In this document: positions 42,890 through 50,501 of the stretch, in pieces
Layout of the letters: each line of letters opens with the position of its first letter
How positions within the stretch are numbered: position 1 is the first letter of the stretch
Virus record (IMG/VR): IMGVR_UViG_3300047469_000197
Span: 1-64,000 of that record
Source: a virus
Direction: 5' to 3' (one strand)
DNA: 64,000 nucleotides
The notes under the pieces: model-generated
Databases searched by the model: none
What the model was told of the DNA's origin: nothing
What the model saw: only the letters and a program-made list of their open reading frames with translations
Translations under genes and position numbers: made by a program

Positions 42890-44102
42890 CGTCTACATCT
42901 CCATACAGATGGTTGTTAATCTCTTCGTCCGGCTCTTCACCATCAGCAAAGTCCGGCATCAGGTTCAGGTCATTCAGTGAGCCGTCAGCGGACACGTCAC
43001 CCGCCCCCATGTCGTCCACAATCACGTTGACGGCTTCCCGCTTCTCGGCCAGCGTGATTTCTAACTCGGCCATACGTGTGGCGCGCTGCTCACGTGCGCG
43101 GCGATCCAGCTCTGCCAGGTCAACAGGCTGTGAGTTAATGTCTTCTCCTGCCCCTTCTTTCATCTCTGCGCGGGCCAACTCCAGCAGCAGAGAAGGAACT
43201 TTGAAGCCGTTCGCCTCGATGTAGATGGCTGTTTCCATGGCGGTCCACTTCTCTGCCTTGCGGCGTGCGTAAGCCTCCATCACACGCTCTGGCTCTGAGA
43301 GTTTGCGCAGGTGGAGCTGCTGTTCGCGTTGGTCTTTGGAATAGCTCTGGCGGAGTCCGGCCATGGTGCGGGCGGTATCGTTGATGCTGGCTGCGGCTGC
43401 AGCGAGAACGGAAACGGCTTTGTTGATGGTGGGCGGCTCATCCTCGCCGGGTACGTGTTCTTCCAGGTGGGCGAGCATTTCAGTAACCGCGCGCTCAAGG
43501 GCAAACTGATTAACGAGGGCGCTGCGTATCATTCTCGCCTCAATGTCATCGACACCGGCGCGGCTCATCAGCGCCTCGGCTTCCGCGAGATCGTTGTCGT
43601 CCGGGACGAGGGCACCAACCAACACCTGGCCGCCAGCTTTACTCTGATCACCGGCGCGCCCCGACTTGGTCTTTTTGCCGACAACATCCATCAATTGTCC
43701 CGTGAGCACACTCGCGGGCGTTTCAGCACCGGGGGCCGTGTCGCGTGCCTTGGCGGCGCGCACCTGCTCACTTAACGCATTGATTTTACTGGCGGTGGTT
43801 TCCCGCTCGCCCACTGAGGTTTGATCACGCTTGTGATCAGTTTTGCTTTTGCGATCAATTGATCGCGGAGGTGTTTTTGATCGCGAAACTGATCGCGGGG
43901 CTGTTTTGGAGGCAGATTTAGCTCCCACCTGACTGGTTCCCACGCCCAGGTTACGGCGGGCTGTGCCGTGATTTAAATCATATAAATCAGCATATTCCTT
44001 TATCGTAACGTCCTGCTTCTGCCTCATCTGGGCTAGGCGTTCTCTGTGTTCATTCCAGTCCGTTTTCACTTCGCGATCACCGTCTATTACTACGTTGATC
44101 AC
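42873..44102 (-). CDS. pacA: Terminase small subunit / pac-recognition protein (PacA)
   Basis: 409 residues if the GTG at 44102 is the start; there is no good ribosome site and a GTG 11 codons later is possible. Residues about 30-60 ([23 protein letters not shown]) look like a helix-turn-helix. Residues about 65-95 are Arg/Ser/Lys repeats ([18 protein letters not shown]) encoded by the GATC-rich part of pac. The rest is helical and acidic. As in P1, pac lies inside its 5' end and pacB follows. Confidence 0.85.
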   Translation of the reverse strand: MINVVIDGDREVKTDWNEHRERLAQMRQKQDVTIKEYADLYDLNHGTARRNLGVGTSQVGAKSASKTAPRSVSRSKTPPRSIDRKSKTDHKRDQTSVGERETTASKINALSEQVRAAKARDTAPGAETPASVLTGQLMDVVGKKTKSGRAGDQSKAGGQVLVGALVPDDNDLAEAEALMSRAGVDDIEARMIRSALVNQFALERAVTEMLAHLEEHVPGEDEPPTINKAVSVLAAAAASINDTARTMAGLRQSYSKDQREQQLHLRKLSEPERVMEAYARRKAEKWTAMETAIYIEANGFKVPSLLLELARAEMKEGAGEDINSQPVDLAELDRRAREQRATRMAELEITLAEKREAVNVIVDDMGAGDVSADGSLNDLNLMPDFADGEEPDEEINNHLYGDVDDGHQQ

Positions 44103-44159
44103 CGATTCTATTGATCGTTACATCTGCCGTGATCAAGGTTTTCTCGCACCCGGTGATCA
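43822..44159. other. pac site with two clusters of GATC hexamers
   Basis: TGATCA/G hexamers (either strand) at 43822, 43834, 43852, 43860, 43878 and 43890 form one cluster of six within 74 bp. Five more at 44074, 44096, 44112, 44130 and 44154 form a second within 86 bp. Between them 178 bp contain none. P1 pac has the same plan (hexamers at both ends, cut between, dependent on Dam methylation), as I recall with seven hexamers over about 160 bp. Confidence 0.8.
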
Positions 44160-44287
44160 CGTTCTCGCCATTTGTCGGACGAATTACCGTTATTTTGTTG
44201 CAATTTACCCGACATTTCGTAAGATGAACCCGCAACAATCAATCAATCACTTATGTAATTCGCTTAAAAGTTAGGGAAAATTTAGAT
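44160..44287. promoter_or_regulatory. Leader of parMR, probable centromere and promoter
   Basis: A 128 bp AT-rich stretch with GTCGG/CCGAC arms around 44175-44212, AATTACCGTTATTT (44182-44195) and a CAATCAATCAATCA tract just before parM. ParMR systems usually keep parC and the promoter here. Clear equal-length iterons were not visible. Confidence 0.4.
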
Positions 44288-45394
44288 ATGACTAAAAGTG
44301 CACAAACCCCTGTTTTCGTTGCTGTCGATGGTGGCTCAGGCAATATCGCAGTGCGTTACACCGACGATCAGGGCAATGACGTCTTCAAAATTTCACCGTC
44401 ACTCATTCGCCGTGGCCTGCTTCAGCAGGGTACGCAAGAATCTACTTCGACGTGGTTGACCGCCGATGGTGCGCTGTTCTCGGTTGTTGACGATGGCACC
44501 AGCATGGAGCTGGAGAACACCTGTGACACCATTTACCAGCTGTCTGCGCAAAACCGCGTCCTGGTGCTGGATGCACTGGTTAAAGCGGGCCTGAGCGGTC
44601 GTGACGTGGTTATCGCCGATACGCTGCCTGCCGATCAGTTCTATGGCGACAACGGCATTAACTACGCCCGCATTGAGGAAAAGAAAAAGAACCTCATGCA
44701 GCCGATCACCAGCTACACCGGTGCCATTAAGCCGCCGCGCGTTATCCACTCGGTGATCATGCCGGAAGCCGTTACCGCTTACGTCAGCGCCAGCGTCAGC
44801 CCGGACGGCACGCTCAACCCTGCGTTCGAAGGCGTGACGCGCTGCATCATTGTTGACCTTGGCCGCTTCACCTGCGATATCGCCGTGGTAAACAGCTCGC
44901 TTGACGTCCTGAACCGCATCACCACCGAGCACGGTATTCACGTGATGGTTCAGCGCCTCTATCACCTCATCCAGCTGCATGAGAAGGAGCTGGGCCTGAG
45001 TGAGTCCAAAGAGCTTAATATGGCGTCTATGGATGGCTTCATTGAGCGCGGCTACATTGGTTCACAGGCAAAAGCCCGCGAAGCACACCGTAAAGATATC
45101 CGCCCTCTGATTTTGCAGGCGGCGCAAGAGCTGGCTGAACAGATTAAGAGTGACATCCGCGCGGTGACGCACGGTTTCGCTGATGATATCGATATGCTGC
45201 TGTTTGTTGGCGGCGGGGCTAACTGGCTGGGCGGTGCGCTCGAGTTCGTTGGCGATCTGAGCAGTGACTGGCACGACTACACCCATATTCCGGCTCACCC
45301 GGAGCGGGCTGTCGTTGATGGTGCATTCCTCATGCTGGAGCAGCGTAAGGCGCACATCATGGCCGAGCTCACGAAGCCCGTAACGGAGGCGTGA
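44288..45394 (+). CDS. parM: ParM/StbA-type actin-like ATPase
   Basis: 368 residues. Actin-fold marks: phosphate-1 FVAVDGGSGNIAVRY at the start, phosphate-2 IIVDLGRFTCDIAVV (about 195), adenosine motif LLFVGGGANWLGG (about 305). ParM filaments push plasmid copies apart. Followed one base later by the ParR-like gene. P1 uses ParABS instead, so this is a replaced partition module. AGGGA lies 13 bases before the ATG. Confidence 0.88.
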   Translation: MTKSAQTPVFVAVDGGSGNIAVRYTDDQGNDVFKISPSLIRRGLLQQGTQESTSTWLTADGALFSVVDDGTSMELENTCDTIYQLSAQNRVLVLDALVKAGLSGRDVVIADTLPADQFYGDNGINYARIEEKKKNLMQPITSYTGAIKPPRVIHSVIMPEAVTAYVSASVSPDGTLNPAFEGVTRCIIVDLGRFTCDIAVVNSSLDVLNRITTEHGIHVMVQRLYHLIQLHEKELGLSESKELNMASMDGFIERGYIGSQAKAREAHRKDIRPLILQAAQELAEQIKSDIRAVTHGFADDIDMLLFVGGGANWLGGALEFVGDLSSDWHDYTHIPAHPERAVVDGAFLMLEQRKAHIMAELTKPVTEA

Positions 45395-45395
45395 T

Positions 45396-45884
45396 ATGGC
45401 AGAGAATGACGCCCGCAAACGTGATGCTTTAACGTTTTCTATCACCGCCCAGGTGCGAAAATCAGCGGCTTCATGCCGTTTTGTAGATGAATTTCGTGCA
45501 TCGGGAGAACACGCCGAAAAGCGTGCCAAAGTGATTGCGGCGCTGCGTTCTGGTCAGATGCTTGAAGAGGCTGGCTTAGAGCCAGTCCTCGCATTCCTGG
45601 ACACGGAAGGGTTTGAAAACCTGAATGTGAGAGAGCGTCAGCTGCTTGTGCTGGCGCGATTGCAGGATTTTATGGGGGTTAATCCCCATACTGCACCCGT
45701 TGCCGTCCCGGTGGAGGTTGTCGCACAACCACCATCAGCCCAGGAACAGCAGGCAGAAGAGCCAGAAACTCAGCAGCAGGCCACATCCGAAAAACCGGAT
45801 GAAAAGCCACCAGCTGAACCACCAGTTGCAGATAAGAAGCCCAATCCGATGCTTGCTAATTTCGCCAGCAAGCTATCTGGCTAA
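45396..45884 (+). CDS. parR: ParR-like centromere-binding adaptor
   Basis: 162 residues. Residues 1-100 are helical and basic (KRDALTFSITAQVRKSAASC at the start, LRSGQMLEEAGLEPVLAFLD), fitting a small DNA-binding adaptor. The rest is a Pro/Glu/Gln-rich linker and a conserved-looking C-terminal NPMLANFASKLSG, which would dock on the ParM filament end. GGAGG lies within the parM end. ParR proteins are poorly conserved, so the call depends on the partner gene. Confidence 0.75.
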   Translation: MAENDARKRDALTFSITAQVRKSAASCRFVDEFRASGEHAEKRAKVIAALRSGQMLEEAGLEPVLAFLDTEGFENLNVRERQLLVLARLQDFMGVNPHTAPVAVPVEVVAQPPSAQEQQAEEPETQQQATSEKPDEKPPAEPPVADKKPNPMLANFASKLSG

Positions 45885-46262
45885 TCGTGATCGTCCCATC
45901 AGTGAAAGGGCAAGGCGTAATATTTCGCTCTCTGCCCTTTCCTTCTCATCATCGCTCATCAGCATTACCGTCCGCCGCCTTGGGTCGATCCGTTCCGGAT
46001 TGCGACAGCGCTTAAAAAAGGCATCATCCAGGTGCTTGAGGTGGAAGGTTCGCGGCCTGACAGTATCATCAACAATACAGTCCGAATTATGCGATTTCGC
46101 GATAGACAGCATACGTAAGTACACTTCGCTAACCGACGAACGGTATTGTGGATAACGCTTTTTCAACCCTTCTGTAACCTCTCTGGCGCTGGCTGGTCTG
46201 CCATGCTCAATGAGGTACTGCGAAATCTCCCACGATGTAAATCTCTTGTGCTCGGCTGCCAA
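45873..46262 (-). CDS. Winged-helix protein with TTG start
   Basis: 129 residues from TTG 46262, the first start after an in-frame stop, with GGGG six bases upstream; there is no nearby ATG. Residues about 10-60 resemble a winged helix (WEISQYLIEHGRPASAREVTEGLKKRYPQYRSSVSEVYLRML). The remainder is charged, with RRRTVMLMSDDEKERAESEIL. It converges on parR with a 12 bp overlap. Probably a regulator of early or late genes. Confidence 0.55.
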   Translation of the reverse strand: MAAEHKRFTSWEISQYLIEHGRPASAREVTEGLKKRYPQYRSSVSEVYLRMLSIAKSHNSDCIVDDTVRPRTFHLKHLDDAFFKRCRNPERIDPRRRTVMLMSDDEKERAESEILRLALSLMGRSRLAR

Positions 46263-46316
46263 AGGCTACCCCGTCATAAGATTTCAGTTCGTGTGGGTTT
46301 AGCGGCTACCTAAGAA

Positions 46317-46338
46317 TAAGGCGCGGTTAAGCGCCTTA
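46317..46338. repeat. Hairpin before the two tiny peptide ORFs
   Basis: TAAGGCGC/GCGCCTTA stem with a six-base loop and no T-run; ten bases before the first peptide start. Confidence 0.5.
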
Positions 46339-46347
46339 AGGGACAAA

Positions 46348-46419
46348 ATGGTAGTTATACGCTCAGATAATGCTAAAGCTGCTTTGCATGCACTCACGAT
46401 TAAACAGCAAGGAGGATAA
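46348..46419 (+). CDS. 23-residue peptide
   Basis: ATG 46348, preceded by AAGGGA, to TAA 46417. The peptide begins MVVIRSDNAKAALHAL and ends KQQGG. Its last codons are the perfect AAGGAGG ribosome site of the next peptide, which suggests translational coupling. Its small size makes it uncertain. Confidence 0.4.
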   Translation: MVVIRSDNAKAALHALTIKQQGG

Positions 46420-46423
46420 GCGC

Positions 46424-46486
46424 ATGGAAAACAGCCTCAACGTGAACGCGGCCAGGCTCGCGCTCGGAAGGGATTCTATAACATAA
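46424..46486 (+). CDS. 20-residue peptide with perfect ribosome site
   Basis: ATG 46424 to TAA 46484; the product reads MENSLNVNAARLALGRDSIT. AAGGAGG ends eight bases upstream, the best Shine-Dalgarno in the window. An ATACTAAATTTA element begins at the stop codon. Could be a regulatory leader peptide or a small effector. Confidence 0.45.
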   Translation: MENSLNVNAARLALGRDSIT

Positions 46487-46500
46487 GATACTAAATTTAC
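46481..46500 (+). promoter_or_regulatory. ACATAAGATACTAAATTTAC element
   Basis: The best match to the scattered element, here in plus orientation, between the tiny peptides and the end of yhaV. Confidence 0.5.
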
Positions 46501-46524
46501 AAACTCTCGACGCCAGCGTGATTG

Positions 46525-47019
46525 TTATTTGACTACGCGCATGAGAGAAACAAACGTTCGGCTGTCATTTGACTCTTCCACCAGCTCGGCCCAGTCATCA
46601 GGTGGGTTGCCATCTTCCAGCATTCCCTTAAAGACGCGGTAAGCATCAGATTTAGAGCCATAGGTGCGTAATGTGGTTTCGTCATTCATCCAGGCCAGAA
46701 TAATTATCTTGCTCTGTGTGTCGTATCTGAAGAAGAGGCGATAACGTCCAGCTGCAAACTTTGCCCTGCGCCAGCCCCGATATCCTTCACCCAGCGTGTT
46801 CCCCTGACGGTATTCATTCCCGGATGGGTTAACGGTGATCCCCTCATTAATGACTTTCTTCACAACATCCAAAAGCTTGGTGCAACGCTTGCCCTGGAAA
46901 GTGTCCGGGTTTTTCTCTCGCTCTTTCTCGACCTGCTCAGTCAAGTTGGTAATCTGCTCTTGAAAGCACGGGTGGAGTAATACGGTCCACCCGTTTATTT
47001 TTTCTGACTCTGGGGTCAT
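46525..47019 (-). CDS. yhaV: YhaV-family ribonuclease toxin
   Basis: 164 residues (E. coli YhaV 154). Family segments: INGWTVLLHPCFQEQI at the start, NTLGEGYRGWRRAKFAAGRYRLFFRYD (about 75-100), IIILAWMNDETTLRTYGSKSDAYRVF (about 105-130). YhaV is a RelE-fold, ribosome-dependent RNase. It overlaps prlF by TAATG. As a plasmid addiction toxin it would kill cells that lose the prophage, the job Doc does in P1. Confidence 0.88.
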   Translation of the reverse strand: MTPESEKINGWTVLLHPCFQEQITNLTEQVEKEREKNPDTFQGKRCTKLLDVVKKVINEGITVNPSGNEYRQGNTLGEGYRGWRRAKFAAGRYRLFFRYDTQSKIIILAWMNDETTLRTYGSKSDAYRVFKGMLEDGNPPDDWAELVEESNDSRTFVSLMRVVK

Positions 47020-47363
47020 TAGTCGTCGTCCGTTAGTTCCGCGTCTATATCGGTGTCCATGCCAGCAGTCAGCTCGTTAATACGCGCAAACAATGATGCA
47101 TCAAGCGGCTTCAGATTTTGAGGGTTGGCCTCCATATCCTTATCCAGAAAACTCAGGAAGCTTTGGATCACCGGATCCAGGTGCTCTTCTTCTTCCTGCT
47201 GACGTGAAAGCATCACTTGGCCACCAGCCAAAAGTGAATACTCGAGATATTCACCCGGCATGAGGTGGAGCGCATCCCTGACTGCGGGCGGTATGGTTGT
47301 TTGACTGCGCTCTGTGAGGCGGGATTGCACTCTCAGCGCTACATCAGATTTTAAAATGTTCAT
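47019..47363 (-). CDS. prlF: PrlF-family antitoxin
   Basis: 114 residues from ATG 47363, with GAGGAAA upstream; the open frame extends to a TTG at 47387. N-terminal AbrB/SpoVT swapped-hairpin DNA-binding domain (ALRVQSRLTERSQTTIPPAVRDALHLMPGEYLEYSL), acidic C-terminal tail (TDIDAELTDDD) that would hold the toxin. Autorepression at the palindromes at 47408-47431 is expected. Confidence 0.88.
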   Translation of the reverse strand: MNILKSDVALRVQSRLTERSQTTIPPAVRDALHLMPGEYLEYSLLAGGQVMLSRQQEEEEHLDPVIQSFLSFLDKDMEANPQNLKPLDASLFARINELTAGMDTDIDAELTDDD

Positions 47364-47407
47364 AATTTGCTTTTTCCTCACAATCAACGCCTCAATAATA
47401 ATGCACC

Positions 47408-47431
47408 TGCATTACGAATGCAATTGCATTC
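47408..47431. promoter_or_regulatory. PrlF operator palindromes
   Basis: Two overlapping palindromes: TGCATTACGAATGCA (47408-47422) and the perfect GAATGCAATTGCATTC (47416-47431), 45 bases upstream of prlF. Typical of antitoxin autorepression. Confidence 0.65.
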
Positions 47432-47467
47432 ACTGGGGTTAGTTGCGTATTTACCCGGCTTAATTGA

Positions 47468-47487
47468 TACTGTATGAATATACAGCT
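47468..47487 (+). promoter_or_regulatory. LexA box before humD
   Basis: TACTGTATGAATATACAGCT fits CTGT-N8-ACAG exactly and nearly the full SOS consensus. It lies 17 bases before ATG 47505, so humD should be SOS-induced. Confidence 0.88.
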
Positions 47488-47504
47488 ATTCCGGAGTGAG
47501 TATC

Positions 47505-47891
47505 ATGGGCTTTCCTTCCCCGGCGACCGACTACGTCGAACAACGGATCACTATCGACTCTCATGTTCATCTCAATCAGAACACCACTTACATCATGCTG
47601 TGCGGCGGGCATTACCCTGAAGTGGGTATTCTCAAAGGCTCAATGATGGCCGTTGATCGCTCAAGAACACCAGGGCATGGCCATATCGTGGTAGCGACGG
47701 TCGGAGGTGAGTTTGTAATGCGCAGGCTGTTAACCCGGCCATGTATGGCGCTGCAGGAGCTCGGAGGCGTGCAGACGATCCACAACATCAAAGAACCGGC
47801 TGATTTTATGGCTGATGATTCGCCCGTTTGGGGCGTGGTGGCTTACGTAGTGACGGATACAGCGGGGTTGGGGTTCAGGGGGGTTGATTGA
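47505..47891 (+). CDS. humD: HumD: UmuD'-like protein
   Basis: 128 residues from ATG 47505 (GGAG eight bases upstream; a GTG at 47496 is in frame). It begins MGFPSPATDYVEQRI, which is precisely the start of UmuD' after self-cleavage between Cys24 and Gly25. P1 HumD is built the same way. By alignment the catalytic Ser (in GDSM) is replaced in CGGHYP, and the Lys of VKKL is Arg in VMRRL, so no protease activity is expected. It would partner host UmuC to make mutagenic polymerase V. Confidence 0.9.
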   Translation: MGFPSPATDYVEQRITIDSHVHLNQNTTYIMLCGGHYPEVGILKGSMMAVDRSRTPGHGHIVVATVGGEFVMRRLLTRPCMALQELGGVQTIHNIKEPADFMADDSPVWGVVAYVVTDTAGLGFRGVD

Positions 47892-47934
47892 CGATCCCCT
47901 CTCTGTTGAGGGAATCATACTTTAGGCGGTAATT

Positions 47935-48609
47935 TTAAGCGTTTGATTGAATGCCTGCCGCTCCTGCAACTTGCTTAATGACCACCAGCGCCTGTAAATA
48001 CTTTCTGCCCCAGATGAAAAAGTCATCTAATGGCACCAGGGAGAACAGATCGTATTCTTTATGCGGCCAGCAGCGTTCCAGTAGCCTTACATCGGCCAGT
48101 GATGGCGCGCAATCCAGCACTTCCTGGCAAGCTGCCTTGATTGGCTCAAGCTCTTGACGGACTTCTGGCGGTGCATCCTGGAGATCCTTCTCCCAACAGT
48201 GAATCTGCATATGGATAGCCCCCTGAAAGCTTTCCCAGTCCCATTCGTAACACTCATCAACATCCGCGTTGTTAGAGTGCCTTGCCATTTGGAATGACCA
48301 GTAAAGCGGATCGCACCCTATCGTCTCCACCAGGTTTATGACGTCAGGCTTTGGCGAGGTGAATGTGTGGGCGATCCTCCTGTTGCCGTCGACAACAGTT
48401 AGGGTATGGGGGGATATCGTCACCGTGGCAAATTCCACATCGGCCAGTACGTCTATTAGCGCAAACTCCTTCATGCTTGGGTAGTTGTGCGCCTGTTTAA
48501 CTATGAAGCGCGGTGCCGACAGCTCCGCCTCTAACTCTCTTAATGTCTCTTTGAGCTTACATTCTCGGTGCGTGCCTATCACAACTGGTTCCTCGTGCTG
48601 GTGTGTCAT
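47935..48609 (-). CDS. Unknown protein, paralogue of 55351-56046
   Basis: 224 residues. Strand-rich N-terminus (VEFATVTISPHTLTVVDGNRRIAHTF), then CDPLYWSFQMAR and CYEWDWESFQGAI, and a C-terminal FIWGRKYLQALVVIK. The pattern PxYW...C(F/Y)EWDxExF and the WG.RKY end recur in the 55351-56046 product. This family is common in enterobacterial phages and plasmids without known function. Upstream (48651-48670) is a weak ATCTAATTTA element. Confidence 0.6.
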   Translation of the reverse strand: MTHQHEEPVVIGTHRECKLKETLRELEAELSAPRFIVKQAHNYPSMKEFALIDVLADVEFATVTISPHTLTVVDGNRRIAHTFTSPKPDVINLVETIGCDPLYWSFQMARHSNNADVDECYEWDWESFQGAIHMQIHCWEKDLQDAPPEVRQELEPIKAACQEVLDCAPSLADVRLLERCWPHKEYDLFSLVPLDDFFIWGRKYLQALVVIKQVAGAAGIQSNA

Positions 48610-48784
48610 TTCACATTATCACCATCCCGGATAAATAAAAGAGAGAATTCTGTAAATATCTAATTTAATCAATCTCTTGTAAAGCTGACTTAACACAGCT
48701 TGCTCAGCTGGCTTAACAAACCATCACTATTGGAAAGTCGACTATCCACAGAGCAGTAAAACTATTTGTGTGGGCCTCGATTTA

Positions 48785-48812
48785 TTAACATTGCTGAAGC
48801 TTTTGTTATAAT
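48785..48812 (+). promoter_or_regulatory. Promoter of the Tlde1-like gene
   Basis: TTAACA (48785-48790), 16 bp spacer, TATAAT (48807-48812). It is a good constitutive-type promoter, 34 bases before ATG 48847. Confidence 0.65.
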
Positions 48813-48846
48813 CAGTCCCGAACATTAATCAACTTGGATGATTACT

Positions 48847-49329
48847 ATGGCTTTGACTTGTAATTTCGCCCTTAACGGCATGCCTATGTCTCTTCTCACC
48901 TGTTACGGGATCGGCACGTTCCCGGCATTCTCTGGTCAGAAGCAGGGGCGTAACAATGCCAGCCTCACTACAGTGAAAAATATTGGCCCTATCCCCCAAG
49001 GGCGCTACTACATCGTTGGGCGGGAGTCTGGCGGGCGACTCGGTGATTTGCGGGAAAGCATATTGAAATATGGTTACGGTACTGACCGCCGAGAATGGTT
49101 TGCGCTTTACAGGTCTGACGGCAAAATTGATGACTGGACGTTTATAGAGGGAGTTAAACGCGGTAATTTCCGTCTCCACCCGATCGGGCCAATGGGATTA
49201 AGTGAAGGGTGTATAACCCTGAACCACATAACGGATTTTGAACATCTCCGCCGACAGCTTCTTAGAACAAGTATGATCAATGTGCCCGGCTCTCAGATGA
49301 AAGCCTACGGCACAATACAGGTGGATTAA
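48847..49329 (+). CDS. Tlde1-like (DUF2778) peptidoglycan-targeting toxin
   Basis: 160 residues from ATG 48847 (an ATG at 48838 is in frame but has a poorer ribosome site). Family marks: TVKNIGPIPQGRYYIVGR (about 40-57), REWFALYRSDGKIDDWTF, then GVKRGNFRLHP with the active His and GLSEGCITL with the active Cys (His about 117, Cys about 127). Tlde1 enzymes cleave or exchange peptidoglycan peptides and are known as type VI secretion toxins. No signal peptide is present. Paired with a small membrane protein. Confidence 0.82.
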   Translation: MALTCNFALNGMPMSLLTCYGIGTFPAFSGQKQGRNNASLTTVKNIGPIPQGRYYIVGRESGGRLGDLRESILKYGYGTDRREWFALYRSDGKIDDWTFIEGVKRGNFRLHPIGPMGLSEGCITLNHITDFEHLRRQLLRTSMINVPGSQMKAYGTIQVD

Positions 49330-49568
49330 TGATGAAAAAATGGAGTTTACGCGTACTGGCTTTCATTGCTCTGCTGATAGTAATGAATTTTGCGGTTGCC
49401 TGGGTCGTTCGCCTTACCGCACCAAATTTTACCGATACACTTGCTGGCTGGTTTAACAGCTCTGGTGTGGAGGACACGGCAGACCTGTTAATCGACTTCA
49501 CGTTTCTAAGCGCGTTACTGCTGACAGTTATAATTATGGGCTTGCTCAGGTTGCGCCGGAGCCGTTGA
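49329..49568 (+). CDS. Two-helix membrane protein, putative immunity partner
   Basis: 79 residues, starting in a TAATG overlap with the toxin gene. Two membrane segments (about 7-30, VLAFIALLIVMNFAVAWVV; about 52-72, FTFLSALLLTVIIMGLL) enclose a periplasmic loop of about 22 residues. Tlde1 immunity proteins act in the periplasm, so a membrane-held loop would fit. The role is inferred from pairing. Confidence 0.65.
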   Translation: MMKKWSLRVLAFIALLIVMNFAVAWVVRLTAPNFTDTLAGWFNSSGVEDTADLLIDFTFLSALLLTVIIMGLLRLRRSR

Positions 49569-49680
49569 ACCTCTCCGGACTACCATTCAGGGAGGCCCAT
49601 AGGATCAAATACGACAGGTAGCGGGTCGCCGGCCAAACGCCGGTGCTCTACGAGAGACTCCCGACGCACCGGCACCGCAG

Positions 49681-49851
49681 TTATCCACGAACCAGAATCC
49701 TCCATGCGATGAGCTGCGCGCCCACGGCCAGCACCAGTAACAGCACAATGCGGCGCTTGCGCTTCTTCCAGCCTTCAAACCGCCATTCAGCCAGCGCCCA
49801 GCTCACCAGCGCAGCTACTGCCACCAGCAGCCACACAACCACCTGTTTCAT
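49681..49851 (-). CDS. 56-residue two-helix membrane protein
   Basis: ATG 49851 overlaps the upstream stop by ATGA; TAA at 49681. Begins MKQVVVWLLVAVAALVSWAL, then a basic WKKRKRR turn, then IVLLLVLAVGAQLIAWRIL. Two membrane segments with a positive loop inside the cell give a holin- or antiholin-like hairpin, but also fit exclusion proteins. Chi octamer at 49821. Confidence 0.6.
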   Translation of the reverse strand: MKQVVVWLLVAVAALVSWALAEWRFEGWKKRKRRIVLLLVLAVGAQLIAWRILVRG

Positions 49852-50114
49852 GCGCGTTGCTCCCTCATCACGTACACGGGCAGCTCCAGGCTGGCAGCGC
49901 GATCATGAAACAGGGCCACTGTGCGTGTCGCTGTGCCACCAGCACCGACCACCTGAACATTCCCGACCGGATGGCCGTAAACGTCAACTACGCGCGCTAT
50001 AAGCGCCTCAGCGGCGGCGTAAACGTAGGGGTTTAAATCAGTGCTGCCGTCCGGCTGAGGTTTCTCTGCAAATCCGTTGGCCAGAAACAGCGCTTTTATG
50101 TCCTGCCTGTTCAA
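49848..50114 (-). CDS. Unknown small protein
   Basis: 88 residues beginning MNRQDIKALFLANGFAEKPQ. The opening (IKALFLANGF) and LNPYVYAAAEALIARV recall small phage proteins of enterobacterial prophages. No motif identified. It lies 3 bp after its upstream neighbour and is coupled to the 56-residue membrane gene. Confidence 0.6.
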   Translation of the reverse strand: MNRQDIKALFLANGFAEKPQPDGSTDLNPYVYAAAEALIARVVDVYGHPVGNVQVVGAGGTATRTVALFHDRAASLELPVYVMREQRA

Positions 50115-50117
50115 TCT

Positions 50118-50501
50118 TTACTCCTGAAATCCGCGATCGTCGTCATAGCCCACGATTCCGCCATGTGATGCCACCAGCTGCTCTATGAAGGCACGTTCAA
50201 TGTTTCCCAGAACGTTATCTTCCCCCATCCGCGCATTCAGTAGTGGGTCATCGTGGCTTGGGAAGCCAATCTCAAAAGCTGTGTAACCGGAAACGTCAGC
50301 AAGGCTCTCATTTGGCTGGCAGCTAAACATTGCGCTGGCCTGAACGCTCAGGGAGAAGCCATCCGCACATTGTATGCGGCGGTTGAAATAGGATGCCGTG
50401 CCGAAAATCTCCATGAGATGGCTGTTGCTCTTAATGATTTCAGCTTCTTCAGCACACTGGATGCGGCCACCGTTCAACCAGTCGTTTAGCGTCTTTGACA
50501 T
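50118..50501 (-). CDS. Unknown protein
   Basis: 127 residues from ATG 50501 (a second ATG directly upstream at 50504). AGAGG precedes it. Acidic, with a C-terminal IERAFIEQLVASHGGIVGYDDDRG. No recognised domain. Overlaps the upstream gene by one to four bases. Confidence 0.55.
   Translation of the reverse strand: MSKTLNDWLNGGRIQCAEEAEIIKSNSHLMEIFGTASYFNRRIQCADGFSLSVQASAMFSCQPNESLADVSGYTAFEIGFPSHDDPLLNARMGEDNVLGNIERAFIEQLVASHGGIVGYDDDRGFQE

Noticed and set aside
46525-47363. RelBE or MazEF module
   Set aside because: The toxin and antitoxin segments fit YhaV and PrlF specifically.
49643-50002. 119-codon plus-strand frame
   Set aside because: Opposes a two-helix membrane gene and the 88-residue gene, both with proper overlaps.
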